Shown here piece after piece: positions 33,635-42,909 of a stretch of DNA of 43,541 bases. Below the pieces are notes generated by a model. The model saw only the letters and a program-made list of their open reading frames with translations, made no database searches and was not told where the DNA came from. Source of the DNA: Acidimicrobiales bacterium (GTDB taxonomy: Bacteria > Actinomycetota > Acidimicrobiia > Acidimicrobiales > SZUA-35); contig JAHDFR010000019.1 of the NCBI GenBank assembly GCA_020628065.1, forward strand, positions 1-43,541. The letters run 5' to 3'. The translations under genes were made by a program, and so were the position numbers. How positions within the stretch are numbered: position 1 is the stretch's first letter; each line of letters starts with the position of its first letter.

Positions 33635-34993
33635 ATGCCATACTCGTTGATTGTGACAACAGGCGATTCCTCAAACAACCCGGATCCCGGAGCTACCAAC
33701 CAACCTTCTTTTCCATCGACATCGGCTACCTCCGCGCCACAGGGCCCACTCTCCGGGGTTCGTGTTGTCGAGGTTGCCGGCTGGATGGCGGCCCCCAGTG
33801 CGGCGGCCATCATGGCCGACATGGGCGCCGATGTCATCAAGGTGGAGCCGCTCGGTGGGGACTACATGAGGGGTGCGATGCGTCCACCAAAAGTGGATGA
33901 GCAGCATCCGGCGGCCGGTTTTGACGCCGCCTTCAACGCTGACAACCGCGGGAAGCGATCGCTGGCGGTCAACATGAAGGACAGTCGAGGTGCCGGACTG
34001 GTTCAACAACTGGCCGGGCGATGTGACGTCTTCATTTGCAATCTTTTGCCTGAACGGCAACGGCGGTTCGGTATCGACGCGGAGTCGTTGGCGGCACGAA
34101 ACCCCAGGTTGGTCCACGCCACGCTGATTGGTTATGGGTCGCACGGTGATGAGGCCGACCGACCGGGATATGACGTCACCGCCTTTTGGGGAAGAAGTGG
34201 CCTGGCGAGTTTGGCCGCTGATCCCGATTCCGGCCAGCCGAGGGTAATGCCGAATGCGCTGGGTGATCACATGACCGGCTTGGCTCTACTGGCGGCGGTT
34301 CTGGCCGCGCTTCGCGTTGCGGAACAGACCGGAAAATGCCAGGTAGTTGAAACCAGCCTCCTGGCAACGGCTTTGTGGGGCTCCTCCACTGACCTGTCGA
34401 CCACGCTGATAGACGGGTACCAGCCGAGTCGAAGATCGCGATCTCGCCAGTTGAGCCCGCTGAACAGTACCTACCCGTGCGCCGAGGGGGGCTGGATCGT
34501 AGTGACGATGCCCGGCACCTACCCGACGGCGTGGCCTGACCTTTGTCGGGCATTTGATCTAGCCGAGTTGATCAACGACCCCCGATTTGCGTCGGGCCGG
34601 GACCGGTTCCGAAACATGGTCGAATTGCTGGAAGTCATGGACGCCCGGACGAGCACCCGAACGGTAGCCGACTGGGGTGAGCGGCTCGATGAGGTCGGAA
34701 TACCGTGGTCCGCTGTCCAGTCGACCGCCGACGTTGTGACCGATCCGCAGGTGGAAGCCAACGATTTCATCGCCGAGGTGCCGATGCCGAAACCGGGGTC
34801 CGACGCCGCCGTCCGGACCGTCGCCGCGCCAATGAAGATCGAAGGCTCGACAATCGCTCCCCGGGGCCTTGCTCCCAGCGTGGGCGCCGACACCGAGCAC
34901 GTTCTTCGGGAGTTGCTGGAGCTCGACCAAGAGGCCGTCGTTGAGCTGGAGTCCTCAGGTGTGATCGCCCGATGGAGCGGAGAATCCGGCTAG
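33635..34993 (+). CDS. Family III CoA-transferase (CaiB/BaiF)
   Basis: 452 residues. It moves CoA between carboxylic acids through an aspartyl-CoA thioester. The N-terminal core GVRVVEVAGWMAAPSAAAIMADMGADVIKVEPLGGD is partly shown by its segments VEVAGW, ADMGADVIKVE and GGDYMRG; the catalytic Asp is Asp211 in ALGDHMTGLAL. NADNRGKRSLAVNMK and the later DVVTDPQVEANDFI block are also characteristic. A strong AAAGGAGG site precedes ATG 33635. The first ~35 residues are a Ser/Pro/Asn-rich lead not typical of the family. Substrate is unknown; its neighbourhood contains acyl-CoA genes. Confidence 0.92.
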   Translation: MPYSLIVTTGDSSNNPDPGATNQPSFPSTSATSAPQGPLSGVRVVEVAGWMAAPSAAAIMADMGADVIKVEPLGGDYMRGAMRPPKVDEQHPAAGFDAAFNADNRGKRSLAVNMKDSRGAGLVQQLAGRCDVFICNLLPERQRRFGIDAESLAARNPRLVHATLIGYGSHGDEADRPGYDVTAFWGRSGLASLAADPDSGQPRVMPNALGDHMTGLALLAAVLAALRVAEQTGKCQVVETSLLATALWGSSTDLSTTLIDGYQPSRRSRSRQLSPLNSTYPCAEGGWIVVTMPGTYPTAWPDLCRAFDLAELINDPRFASGRDRFRNMVELLEVMDARTSTRTVADWGERLDEVGIPWSAVQSTADVVTDPQVEANDFIAEVPMPKPGSDAAVRTVAAPMKIEGSTIAPRGLAPSVGADTEHVLRELLELDQEAVVELESSGVIARWSGESG

Positions 34994-35003
34994 TACGTCC
35001 GAT

Positions 35004-35510
35004 TCAAGAGACCGAATCTCGACCCCTGATCGACTTGAGTGAAGGGACGAATCGCGGCGTACCCGCCGCATATGCCGAGTAGTCGGGGTAGTTGTCGGCC
35101 AGTCGCTGCTCTTCCCAGCGGGCCTTGGCGTTGAAGAAGGCAATTGTGATCATGGCAAGGGCGGCTGTCACCAGACTGCCCGATCGTATGGTTATCGCCA
35201 GCACCACAGCCAGCAGGCCGCTATAGATGGGATGACGGCTATATCGGTAAAGTCCCCCGGTTTGTAGTTGGCCGGAGCTACGCGGCACGGGCGTAGGGGT
35301 CAGCGACCAGCCGAGGCGTAGTGCCGCTACAGCCATGACTGCGCACCCAAGCCCGAACAGCACCCACGAAAAGGCTACAAGCCAGCTTGGAGTTGCCCAG
35401 TCGGTTGCCGACGGGCTGATGACGATCAGCGCTATCAGGATGAACTGAGCGGCAACAAAGCTCCAGCCGATGAGACTCGTGCGACGCTGTTGTTTGCTCA
35501 AGTCGGCCAC
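35004..35510 (-). CDS. Isoprenylcysteine carboxyl methyltransferase-family membrane protein
   Basis: 168 residues with about four transmembrane helices (around 13-32, 43-64, 95-112 and 113-128). The conserved C-terminal half, GGLYRYSRHPIYSGLL and KARWEEQRLADNYPDYSAYAAGTPRFVP, is the SAM-binding signature of the ICMT/phospholipid-methyltransferase (PEMT) superfamily. Bacterial members methylate varied lipids or carboxylates; the substrate here is unknown. It is convergent with the CoA-transferase (10 bases between stops) and divergent from the GntR gene. Confidence 0.85.
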   Translation of the reverse strand: MADLSKQQRRTSLIGWSFVAAQFILIALIVISPSATDWATPSWLVAFSWVLFGLGCAVMAVAALRLGWSLTPTPVPRSSGQLQTGGLYRYSRHPIYSGLLAVVLAITIRSGSLVTAALAMITIAFFNAKARWEEQRLADNYPDYSAYAAGTPRFVPSLKSIRGRDSVS

Positions 35511-35606
35511 GGAGTCCTCGATGCCAGTCGGATGTTGAATCGTATACTGCTAGCTGCAGCCAATTACGCTACTTTAGGTGAAAGTCCGAACATTTGGCTC
35601 TGACCC

Positions 35607-36383
35607 TTGAACGGAGACATCCTGACCGCAAAGCCGCTGGATCGAAATAGTCCGATGCCATTGTGGGCTCAGCTTGAAGCTGAGCTTCGCCGTCGTCTCG
35701 ACACGGGAGAGTTTGATGCGTCGTTCCCGACCGACCTTCAACTCACCGAGACCTACGAGGTCAGTCGCCATACGGTGCGCGAAGCGGTGCGGCATCTCAA
35801 CAAGACCGGCCTTCTGAAGCGGGAACGGGGCAAAGGCACTGTTGTCAACCGCTCGGAGTTCGAGCAGTCCCTGGGCACGCTCTATACCTTGTTTCAGGCT
35901 GTCGAGTCGCAGGGGGTTGAACAGAACAGCAAAGTTCTGGCACTTGAAGTGGTGTCGGATGCAGCCGTGGCATCCCACCTGGAGCGGGAGGAAAACACGA
36001 AGTTCGTTTTCTTGGAGCGACTCAGGTTGGCCGGCGACGGTCCGTTGGCAGTAGACCGGGTTTGGTTGCCTTTGGATCTGGCCAAGCCGCTTCTCGGGGC
36101 TGATTTCAGCCACACCGCTCTGTACCTGGAACTTGACGCAGCCGGGGCGCCGGTCCCAAATCAGGGCTGGGAGCGTCTCACGCCGATTGTGCCATCGGCC
36201 GGAGATCGGGAACTGCTCGGGCTGTCCAAGAGTGACGCTGCGTTCCACCTTGAGCGGCTCGGATGTCACGACGAGACGAAGATCGAGTGGCGAACAACCG
36301 TGCTTCGGGGAGACCGCTTCCGGTTCGTTTCCGATTGGTCCAAGGGCCGTTCGCTTGATTTGAAGCTGCGGCCGACCGATTGA
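35607..36383 (+). CDS. GntR-family transcriptional regulator with UTRA domain
   Basis: 258 residues from TTG 35607. A CTG codon at 35622, six bases after GGAGAC, or the Met at 35655 could be the true start. The N-terminal winged helix is clear: PLWAQLEAELRRRLDTGEF, FPTDLQLTETYEVSRHTVREAVRHL and GLLKRERGKGTVV. The C-terminal UTRA ligand-binding domain (about 85-250) includes VFLERLRLAGDGPLAVDRVWLP in parts and FRFVSDWSKGRS at the end. It probably represses adjacent genes until a small effector binds; the WS/DGAT gene starts 56 bases downstream on the same strand and the methyltransferase gene is divergent. Confidence 0.9.
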   Translation: MNGDILTAKPLDRNSPMPLWAQLEAELRRRLDTGEFDASFPTDLQLTETYEVSRHTVREAVRHLNKTGLLKRERGKGTVVNRSEFEQSLGTLYTLFQAVESQGVEQNSKVLALEVVSDAAVASHLEREENTKFVFLERLRLAGDGPLAVDRVWLPLDLAKPLLGADFSHTALYLELDAAGAPVPNQGWERLTPIVPSAGDRELLGLSKSDAAFHLERLGCHDETKIEWRTTVLRGDRFRFVSDWSKGRSLDLKLRPTD

Positions 36384-36439
36384 TCAGGTAGCGGTGGCGG
36401 CCCGATCGGGTCGCTCCAACTCCTTCGTCTTATGATGCG

Positions 36440-37885
36440 ATGATGCGGCAAGTTACGCCTCGCGAGGCAATGTTGCTTTCAGCTGAGAGCAGCACCAATC
36501 TTGGGCACACATCTGTGTACGCGGTGGTGGACGGCACGAACACCGAGAACTTCGGATTCGAGTCGCTGTTGGCCGGTCTCGCTCAGCGTCTGGCTCAAGT
36601 GCCCGAGTTGACATATCGAATTCGGGAGGTGCCACTGAGGCTCGACCGGCCGTGGTGGGAGCCTGATCCGAACTTCGACTTGGGCTATCACGTTCGCCAC
36701 ATCGGTGTGCCGGCCTCCGGCCGCGGAGATGTCGCCATCAAGGAGCTGGCGCTATTGGCCCGCCTTCATGAACGACCGATCAACCGGAACCGCCCGCTGT
36801 GGGAGCTGTACCTGATTGATCGTCCCGACGGTCGAAGTGGGCTCTTCGCCAAAGTGCATCACGCGCTGGTTGACGGTGTTACCGGTTTGGATCTGGTTGA
36901 TCCGCTGACTCCGGTATCGCCACTCAATGGTTCGACCGGCGACATTGACGAAACGGCCGTGATCGAATCCGTATCGGTACCTACTCCGGGCGCACCAACA
37001 TCAAGCGGTTTGTCCGACGGCGAACTTCTTCGAAGAGCCGCAGTGTCGCAGGCCGCTTCTCCATACAACTGGGGCCGTCTCGGGGTCTCGCTGGCCAGGA
37101 ACATTCCTGTAGTCGGCTCGCAAATTCTGCCGACCTTGGCTGCCCAGTGGGCCAGCCCCAGTGGAGACGTCGAGGTTGAGAGCGGTGAACAGGTTGTTCC
37201 TCGGTTGTCATTCAACCGCACCCTCGGTCCCAACCGCCGTGTCTCGGTTGGAACCCTGGCGGTAGAGGACATTCGCCAGGTTCGACGGCGATTATCTGTT
37301 CGCTTCAACGATGTACTTCTGGCGACAGTCGGCGGCGGTCTTCGTCGCTGGCTTGAAGAACGGGGCGAGTTGCCCGATGAGTCGGTTGTTGCGCTGGCCC
37401 CAATTCTGGTTGACGCGGTCGACCAGCCTCTCGGGACGGCGTTGGTAAGTCTTCAGACAGACGTCGAAGACCCTGTCCGCCGGGTGCACGAGGTCCACGA
37501 GGCCATGGCTGATTTGGCCGAGCAGATGGATGCCCACTCGGTGGACACTATTCGCAAGCTTTACCAAGCCTCGCCGTCAGTCGCAGCTATGGCTTCGCGG
37601 CTGGTGGCCCGCACAAGTGCGGCCTCCCGATTCCACCCACCGTTTAATGTGGTGGTGGTCAGCGTTCCGGGCTCAACATCTCCGCTGAGCATTCTCGGGG
37701 CCAACGTCGATCACCGTTGGGCCCTGCCTTCGTTGGTTGACGGCTGCGGCTTGGCCGTTTGTATTCTTTCCCGCGATGCCAGTGTCGATGTGAGCGTTGT
37801 GGCCGACCGGGATCTGGTGCCCGATGTCAATGAACTCTCGGCTGCCATTGAGCGGGAGCTTCAATCGCTGGTTGAAGCTACATGA
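36440..37885 (+). CDS. Wax ester synthase / diacylglycerol acyltransferase (WS/DGAT)
   Basis: 481 residues. Membrane-associated bifunctional acyltransferase that makes storage wax esters or triacylglycerol from acyl-CoA. The catalytic motif HHALVDG (HHxxxDG) is near residue 140; other WS/DGAT features are the N-terminal PREAMLLSAES, RPLWELYLIDRPDGRSGLF, RRRLSVRFNDVLLATVGGGLRRWL and the C-terminal FNVVVVSVPGS. Two adjacent ATGs (36440 and 36443) are equally possible starts. The GntR regulator directly upstream may control it. Storage-lipid synthesis is common in actinobacteria. Confidence 0.93.
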   Translation: MMRQVTPREAMLLSAESSTNLGHTSVYAVVDGTNTENFGFESLLAGLAQRLAQVPELTYRIREVPLRLDRPWWEPDPNFDLGYHVRHIGVPASGRGDVAIKELALLARLHERPINRNRPLWELYLIDRPDGRSGLFAKVHHALVDGVTGLDLVDPLTPVSPLNGSTGDIDETAVIESVSVPTPGAPTSSGLSDGELLRRAAVSQAASPYNWGRLGVSLARNIPVVGSQILPTLAAQWASPSGDVEVESGEQVVPRLSFNRTLGPNRRVSVGTLAVEDIRQVRRRLSVRFNDVLLATVGGGLRRWLEERGELPDESVVALAPILVDAVDQPLGTALVSLQTDVEDPVRRVHEVHEAMADLAEQMDAHSVDTIRKLYQASPSVAAMASRLVARTSAASRFHPPFNVVVVSVPGSTSPLSILGANVDHRWALPSLVDGCGLAVCILSRDASVDVSVVADRDLVPDVNELSAAIERELQSLVEAT

Positions 37886-38018
37886 CAAACCGACCGGACG
37901 TCGCTGAGACGATCGGTGATTGCCCGTTGATCTCGCATTCCGCTGTTGGCAGTTGTTAGTTTTAGGGCTTGAAGTCGCTGTGCGCCCGCCATCCTGACCG
38001 CCTCCTGAAACGCCTGGA

Positions 38019-39641
38019 ATGCAACCTATTCGATCAGTCATAGACGTCGGTTCCGAGACGTTCCTAAGCAACGACAAGGCGTATCGCGATCTTGTCTCGA
38101 CGTTGAATGAACGCATGCAGTGGGCCATTGATGGCGGGCCGGGTCGTGAGCGAAGCATTGAGCGGCATCTGGGCCGGGGCAAGGTCATGGTCCGCAAGCG
38201 GATCGACATGGTCATCGACGTCGACAGTCCCTTCGTCGAGTTTTCGACGCTGAGCGGCTGGGGACAGTACGACAACACCGTCCCTGGCGCTGGGATTGTC
38301 ACCGGTATAGGTCTTGTCCACGGGGTACCGTACGTGTTCATCGCCAACGACGCCACGGTGAAGGGCGGGTCGTTGGTTCCTATGGCCATCAAAAAACACG
38401 TTCGGGCCCAGGACATCGCCGCTGAAAACGGCTTGGGCGTTATCTATTTGGTGGATTCCGGCGGGGCGTTCTTGCCATTGCAGGACGAGATCTTCCCCGA
38501 CAAAGACCACTTCGGTGGGTCGTTCTATCGCCAAGCCCGGTTGTCGGCCCAGGGCCTTCCGCAGCTGTCGGTTGTCCTCGGCGGCTGTACCGCCGGGGGA
38601 GCCTACGTTCCCGCCTTAAGCGACGAAGTGATCATGGTCGAAGGGATCGGGCGAATTTTCCTCGGAGGCCCTCCGATTGTCAAAGCCGCCTTAGGGGAAA
38701 TTATCAGCCCCGATGAGCTTGGCGGCGCTGAGGTGCATACCACCACGTCGGGTGTTAGTGACTATCGGGTCGGAAGCGAGGAGGAGGCCTACGGCCTGCT
38801 TCGGGATATCTGCCTGGCCACCAATCAGCGCAAGATCACCGACCGTCAGCCCTGGGCTGACTGGGACGAGCCTGAGCCTCCGCTCTACAAGCCCGAAGAA
38901 CTCTACGGCATCGTGTCGGCCGACGACCGAGTCCCGTTTGATGCGGTCGAGATAGTCGCTCGACTGGTGGATGGGTCCCGGTTCCGGTCGTTCAAGCCGG
39001 AGTGGGGTTCGTCCATCGTGTGCGGGTTTGCCCGGATCTGGGGTCACCTGACCGGGATCATCGCCAACAACGGCATCATCTTCTCCGACTCGGCCCTGAA
39101 GGCCACCCACTTCATCGAGTTGTGTGAGCAGCGTCGAATACCCCTGATCTTCCTTCAGAACACGTCGGGGTACATGGTTGGATCCGACTCCGAGGCGGCC
39201 GGCATCGCCAAACACGGGGCCAAGATGGTGGCCGCCGTGGCCAACGCCACCGTGCCGAAGTACACAGTCCTCATCGGCGGGTCGTACGGCGCCGGAAACT
39301 ACGGCATGTGCGGACGGGGCTTCAATCCTCGCTTCCTGTACGCCTGGCCCAACTCCCGCATCGCCACGATGGCTGCAGCCACAGCGGAAACGGTTCTGAC
39401 CGACATCCGCTTGGGTGGCCTCAAGGGCGATGACACGACAGAGGAGGAGATCGCCGCCATCAGAGCGGAGATCCGACATCAGTACGAAACCCAGTCCGAT
39501 CCTTACCACGCCACCTCCCGTTTGTGGGACGACGGATTGATCGACCCGATACAGACTCGCGACGTCCTAGGCCTGTCGCTTGCCCTGGCCGCTCGGCAGG
39601 ACGAGCCGGCGGCCGGCCCCGGTCTCGTCTACCGGATGTGA
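38019..39641 (+). CDS. Acyl-CoA carboxylase, carboxyltransferase (beta) subunit, methylcrotonyl-type
   Basis: 540 residues of the MccB/AccD family. It transfers carboxybiotin CO2 to an acyl-CoA. Visible are the acyl-CoA oxyanion site segment VDSGGAFLPLQDEIFPDKDHFG, GGCTAGGAYVPALSDE, FLGGPPIVKAALGE, GGAEVHTTTSGVSD and the second-site GGSYGAGNYGMCGRGFNPRF. The DHFG and NPRFLYAWPNSRI sequences, and the length, favour methylcrotonyl-CoA (or geranyl-CoA) carboxylase over acetyl/propionyl carboxylases. ATG 38019. The alpha subunit starts eight bases after the stop. Substrate is inferred from sequence style and neighbours. Confidence 0.92.
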   Translation: MQPIRSVIDVGSETFLSNDKAYRDLVSTLNERMQWAIDGGPGRERSIERHLGRGKVMVRKRIDMVIDVDSPFVEFSTLSGWGQYDNTVPGAGIVTGIGLVHGVPYVFIANDATVKGGSLVPMAIKKHVRAQDIAAENGLGVIYLVDSGGAFLPLQDEIFPDKDHFGGSFYRQARLSAQGLPQLSVVLGGCTAGGAYVPALSDEVIMVEGIGRIFLGGPPIVKAALGEIISPDELGGAEVHTTTSGVSDYRVGSEEEAYGLLRDICLATNQRKITDRQPWADWDEPEPPLYKPEELYGIVSADDRVPFDAVEIVARLVDGSRFRSFKPEWGSSIVCGFARIWGHLTGIIANNGIIFSDSALKATHFIELCEQRRIPLIFLQNTSGYMVGSDSEAAGIAKHGAKMVAAVANATVPKYTVLIGGSYGAGNYGMCGRGFNPRFLYAWPNSRIATMAAATAETVLTDIRLGGLKGDDTTEEEIAAIRAEIRHQYETQSDPYHATSRLWDDGLIDPIQTRDVLGLSLALAARQDEPAAGPGLVYRM

Positions 39642-39648
39642 ACGCCTA

Positions 39649-41634
39649 ATGGCAACCGATGTCCCAACTATCGCCGGGCCCGACGGTCAGGCCCTGATGC
39701 CAGGTCGGTCACTGCCGCCCTCAGGCGATGACCCGTTGAAGTCAATGAAGCTCTTGGTGGCGAATCGGGGCGAGATCGCCAGGCGGGTCATCCGAACCGC
39801 CAAGCGTCTGGGTATTGCGACCGTTGCGGTGTACGCCGATCCGGACGCCGGGGCCCCGTTTGTATCGGAGGCGGCCGAAGCGAATCGAATCGGTCCGGCC
39901 GACTTATCCGACTCCTACCTTTCGATTGAGGCCATTCTGGGTGCGGCCAGGGCCACCGAAGCGACAGCGGTTCACCCCGGCTACGGGTTCTTGTCGGAGA
40001 ACGGCGCGTTCGCCCGGGCTGTCATCGACGCCGGCTTGATCTGGGTTGGTCCGAAACCCGAAGCCATTGATGTCATGGGACTGAAGACCGATGCCCGCCG
40101 ACTGGCCATGGAGCACGGCGTCCCGGTGATCCCTGGATTCGACAGCTCCCAGGCTGATGCCGACTTGGCTTCGGCCGCAGCCGACATCGGATATCCAATC
40201 TTGATCAAAGCGGCCGCCGGTGGCGGCGGGCGGGGTATCCGGATCGCCCACCAGGCCGACCAGTTTGATGCCGCATTGCATGAGGCCCGAACCGAAGCGC
40301 AACGATCATTCGGCAACAGCGACGTCATAGTTGAGCGCTATATCACTCGTCCCCGTCATGTCGAGGTTCAACTCATCGGTGATCAGCATGGCACCGTTGT
40401 TGACCTCGGGACTCGAGAATGCTCGGTCCAGCGGCGATACCAGAAAGTCATTGAGGAAGCGCCCGCTCCCAACCTGGCGCCGGAGACGAGAAGAGGGCTT
40501 CGGGATCGTGCCCGGCATCTCGGCGCCGCCATTGGTTATGACTCCGCTGGAACGGTCGAGTTCATTGTCGACGACAACACCGGCGACTTCTTCTTTCTCG
40601 AAATGAACACCCGACTTCAGGTCGAGCATCCGGTAACCGAGTACGTAACCGGCCTGGATCTGGTTGAGCTTCAGCTGCGAAGTGCTGCCGGTGAGTCTCT
40701 GCCGGCCTCAATGGCCGGGTTGGAGCCGGTGGGCCATGCCTTCGAGGCCAGGATTGCGGCTGAAGATCCGGCCAACGGGTTTGCGCCACAGACCGGAACG
40801 GTGACGCACCTGCGGGTTCCCGATGGTGTGCGATGGGACTCGGCTGTCGAGGAAGGCTCGGTCATAAGCCCACATTACGACTCGATGATCGCCAAGTTGA
40901 TTGTGGGCTCTTCTGATCGAGTCTCCGCCCTTGAGTCGCTCCGGCTGGCTTTGGGTCAACTCATCATCGGGGGAGTGGCCACCAACACCGGGCTGCATAG
41001 TTGGCTGGTCGACCGGCCAGAGCTCAAAGAAGGTCGAATCACTACTCGATTCCTCGACGAACATCCTCCTCCCGAGCCGCCTGTCTCGGTTGATGAAGCG
41101 GCTGAACTGGCCGCCGCCTCCTGGTTGGACTATCGGCGGGCGCGATCCGCGTCCGGTGTTTGGAGTCGATCCTTCGGGTTTCGCATGACGCCGGCTGAGA
41201 ACAGCCAACAACTCTTCTTACGCCATCATGGTGGGGAGACGGTCGAGGTAGCCGCCGCCCGGCTGGATGGCCCACACGGCGCCGAAGCCGTTGTGTCCAC
41301 CACCGGTACGGCTATCAATGCTGGCGGTTCCAACCACTCCTACCGGCTGGTCAGTCGGTCCGAAATGTGGTCTGGCACCGGCCGGTTGGCAGAGGCCGAT
41401 GCCTCCTCGGTGATAGCGCCGTTTCCTGCTGTGGTGGCAGAACTGCCGGTATCGGTCGGTGACTACGTCGAGGGCGGACAGGTGGTCGTCGTGATCGAGG
41501 CCATGAAGATGCTTCACTCCCTGGCTGCACCCGGCTCCGGCACGATCGCCGAACTTCCGGTCAGGGTTGGTGACCAGGTGGAAACCGGCCAGCTTCTCGT
41601 TCGATTCGCTGAGGCCGAGGCCGACCCCGAGTAG
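39649..41634 (+). CDS. Acyl-CoA carboxylase, biotin carboxylase/biotin carrier (alpha) subunit
   Basis: 661 residues from ATG 39649; the frame is open further back inside the beta gene. The N-terminal biotin carboxylase domain begins at KLLVANRGEIARRVIRTAKR (~residue 28) and includes the ATP-grasp region KAAAGGGGRGIRIAH, VEVQLIGDQHG, ECSVQRRYQKVIEEAPAP and FFFLEMNTRLQVEHPVTE. The C-terminal biotin carrier domain carries EAMKML with the biotinylated Lys620. It pairs with the beta subunit upstream as an MCC-like complex. A Pro/Gly-rich lead of ~27 residues precedes the core. Confidence 0.94.
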   Translation: MATDVPTIAGPDGQALMPGRSLPPSGDDPLKSMKLLVANRGEIARRVIRTAKRLGIATVAVYADPDAGAPFVSEAAEANRIGPADLSDSYLSIEAILGAARATEATAVHPGYGFLSENGAFARAVIDAGLIWVGPKPEAIDVMGLKTDARRLAMEHGVPVIPGFDSSQADADLASAAADIGYPILIKAAAGGGGRGIRIAHQADQFDAALHEARTEAQRSFGNSDVIVERYITRPRHVEVQLIGDQHGTVVDLGTRECSVQRRYQKVIEEAPAPNLAPETRRGLRDRARHLGAAIGYDSAGTVEFIVDDNTGDFFFLEMNTRLQVEHPVTEYVTGLDLVELQLRSAAGESLPASMAGLEPVGHAFEARIAAEDPANGFAPQTGTVTHLRVPDGVRWDSAVEEGSVISPHYDSMIAKLIVGSSDRVSALESLRLALGQLIIGGVATNTGLHSWLVDRPELKEGRITTRFLDEHPPPEPPVSVDEAAELAAASWLDYRRARSASGVWSRSFGFRMTPAENSQQLFLRHHGGETVEVAAARLDGPHGAEAVVSTTGTAINAGGSNHSYRLVSRSEMWSGTGRLAEADASSVIAPFPAVVAELPVSVGDYVEGGQVVVVIEAMKMLHSLAAPGSGTIAELPVRVGDQVETGQLLVRFAEAEADPE

Positions 41635-41712
41635 CAGTGTGCCTGCGCCGACTCCCGAACTCGAATTCCCCATCCTTCCAATATCGACGACTAAAGGTTA
41701 CGAGGTTCAATA

Positions 41713-42894
41713 GTGAGCACATCGACGCCGGCCCCCGGGCGGGCCAATATGAACGCCTATATGACCGACGAGCTCCAGGCCATCTACGATCAAACCGTTG
41801 AGTTCGTAGCCAACGAGGTCAAGCCCAACGGCGAGGAGTGGGAGGACGAAGGCAAGGTTCCTCGCCAGGTGCTCCAACAGATGGGTGGTCTGGGAATGTT
41901 GGGGCTTCGCGTACCAACCGAGCTCGGTGGGCTTGGTCTCGGGATGCTGGCTTCGGCGGCGTTCTCGGAGGCTCTTGGATCGTCCACCTTTGCCGGGTTT
42001 GATGTGACCGTGTTGGTCCACACCGACATGGCGGGGCCACACTTGATCAACTCCGGAAGTCCGGAACAGCTGGAAAAGTATCTGCCGCCGGTGCTCAGCG
42101 GTGAGACGATCCTGTCCATCGGTGTCTCCGAACCTGACGCCGGATCCGACGTGGCCGGAATACGAACCTCGGCGGTTAAAGACGGTGACGGCTGGAGAAT
42201 CAACGGTTCGAAGACCTTTATCACCAACGCGGTCTACGGCGACATGACGATTGTCGCCGCCAAGACCGACCCCGAGAACAAGTACGGCATCACCATGTTC
42301 CTCGTGCCGGCCGGGACTGAGGGCTTTTCGGTAACCAAGAAGCTGGACAAGCACGGTTGGAGATGTTCCGATACCGCTGAGCTGCTCCTCGACGATGTGT
42401 GGGTATCCGATGAGCAGGTGCTCGGCACCGTTCATCGAGGGTTCTATGAGACCATGCGTAACTTCCAGAACGAGCGAATGGTTCTGGTCGGCATGGGTGT
42501 TGGAGCCGCCCAAGTGGCCATCGACGCCACCAACGAGTACACGCAGAATCGGTCGGCCTTCGGAGCAACTCTGTACGATCTGGGCGCTATCCGGCAGCGT
42601 ATGGCTATGAATCAAGCCAAGATTGATGCGGTGCGGGCCTCGATGTACCACGCTGCCTGGTTGGGTGATCAGGGCGTGGACAACGTCAAGGAGATGTCAG
42701 GGGTGAAAGCCTTCGGTTGTGAGGTCATCAACCAGGTCATGTACGACTGCGTACAGTTCCACGGTGGCCTCGGCTACATGCGAGAGTCAGCCATCGAGCG
42801 CATGTACCGAGACGCCCGCATTCTGCCTATCGGTGGGGGAGCCACCGAGGTCATGCTTGAAGAGGTGGCCAAGCGCTCCTACCTCTCAAGCTAA
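41713..42894 (+). CDS. Acyl-CoA dehydrogenase, isovaleryl-CoA-dehydrogenase-like
   Basis: 393 residues from GTG 41713. Flavoenzyme that forms the 2,3-enoyl-CoA. SIGVSEPDAGSDVAGI and INGSKTFITNAVYGD are the FAD/substrate-binding signatures; QFHGGLGYM and MYRDARILPIGGGATEVM belong to the C-terminal domain. The usual YEGT catalytic Glu is replaced by Gly (PIGGGATE), while helix G has NFQNERMVLVG, where Glu sits at the position used by isovaleryl-CoA dehydrogenase. This supports a branched-chain substrate. Directly downstream of the MCC-like carboxylase genes, it fits leucine breakdown: isovaleryl-CoA to methylcrotonyl-CoA to methylglutaconyl-CoA. Confidence 0.93.
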   Translation: MSTSTPAPGRANMNAYMTDELQAIYDQTVEFVANEVKPNGEEWEDEGKVPRQVLQQMGGLGMLGLRVPTELGGLGLGMLASAAFSEALGSSTFAGFDVTVLVHTDMAGPHLINSGSPEQLEKYLPPVLSGETILSIGVSEPDAGSDVAGIRTSAVKDGDGWRINGSKTFITNAVYGDMTIVAAKTDPENKYGITMFLVPAGTEGFSVTKKLDKHGWRCSDTAELLLDDVWVSDEQVLGTVHRGFYETMRNFQNERMVLVGMGVGAAQVAIDATNEYTQNRSAFGATLYDLGAIRQRMAMNQAKIDAVRASMYHAAWLGDQGVDNVKEMSGVKAFGCEVINQVMYDCVQFHGGLGYMRESAIERMYRDARILPIGGGATEVMLEEVAKRSYLSS

Positions 42895-42909
42895 AACCTC
42901 GGCGCCGTG

